Shown here in pieces: positions 63,730 through 64,000 of a stretch of 64,000 nucleotides of DNA (position 1 is the stretch's first letter; every line of letters starts with the position of its first letter). The DNA comes from Diprion similis. Its lineage: Eukaryota > Arthropoda > Insecta > Hymenoptera > Diprionidae. Where the stretch lies: positions 1,044,501 through 1,108,500 of the forward strand of contig NC_060113.1 in the NCBI RefSeq assembly GCF_021155765.1, read 5' to 3'. A program made the position numbers and the translations under genes. Under the pieces are notes generated by a model that did no database searches, had not been told where the DNA came from, and saw only the letters and a program-made list of their open reading frames with translations.

Positions 63730-64000
63730 GTTTGACACTGTGTCGGTACACTGATTGTGGGTATAAGGTTGTGTTAAAGCTAGTTTTTCACACTAAATAA
63801 CGGCTTTAATTTCCCCCGTGGTATTCGGTTCCTTCATGAATTCCACAATTGTTACATACATTCTTATTTACAATTCACCACGTGCCAAACCACGTTAACC
63901 GGAATGCTAGGTTGGGTTAGGCCGGAATTCATCAAGACGACATCGACGCTTGACAGAAATCCGAGTCCATCATTGGTTGATGCGTCAACGACGTCGTTGC
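63730..64000 (-). promoter_or_regulatory. WDR75 5' flank
   Basis: The sequence before the WDR75 start on the minus strand, less AT-rich than the introns. It has a CCAAT motif (ATTGG on the plus strand at 63972-63976) about 245 bp before the ATG. No other gene start is seen before the window ends. Confidence 0.3.

Overview
The window looks like a piece of an arthropod nuclear genome, almost certainly an insect. The genes have short GT-AG introns. They include families typical of insects: a pickpocket (DEG/ENaC) channel and an EcKinase-like protein. They also include conserved single-copy animal genes (HPS4, HPD, NTF2, WDR75). A hymenopteran such as a sawfly is my guess, but the sequence alone does not fix the order. 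There is no bacterial, phage or organelle sequence, and no CRISPR array.

Positions 1-32146 are one uninterrupted tandem satellite, cut by the left window edge. The main part (1 to about 31205) is a 304-bp monomer repeated just over 102 times, with many substitutions but only one length change (a 1-bp deletion near 3373). Local blocks show higher-order structure at integer multiples of the monomer (10-mer, 5-mer, 2-mer, 7-mer, 3-mer). The last 0.94 kb (31206-32146) is a distinct, older-looking 311-312-bp subfamily at the array edge.

The right half is ordinary gene-bearing DNA. In order: HPS4 (BLOC-3 subunit, +, 33159-38088, 9 coding exons); HPD (4-hydroxyphenylpyruvate dioxygenase, +, 40255-42976, 12 exons, the first carrying only the ATG); Ntf-2 (nuclear transport factor 2, -, 44114-47287) with two duplicated alternative terminal coding exons; a pickpocket-type channel (+, 48513-50497, 7 exons); an intronless EcKinase-like gene (+, 50721-51995); and WDR75 (small-subunit processome WD40 protein, -, 52387-63729, 15 exons). 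WDR75 intron 13 is about 7.4 kb, while all its other introns are under 300 bp. That large intron holds, on the opposite strand, a likely two-exon gene for an unrecognised 70-residue secreted, Cys-pair, Arg-rich peptide (56958-59398).

The genes do not form one pathway; they are a eukaryotic neighbourhood of unrelated functions (vesicle trafficking, tyrosine catabolism, nuclear import, ion channel, small-molecule kinase, ribosome biogenesis). The exon models were built by hand from splice signals, reading phase and remembered protein families. Every junction listed keeps phase, but none has been tested against transcripts. The most interesting items are the Ntf-2 alternative terminal exons, the nested secreted-peptide gene, and the length-locked satellite with its sharply bounded edge subfamily.
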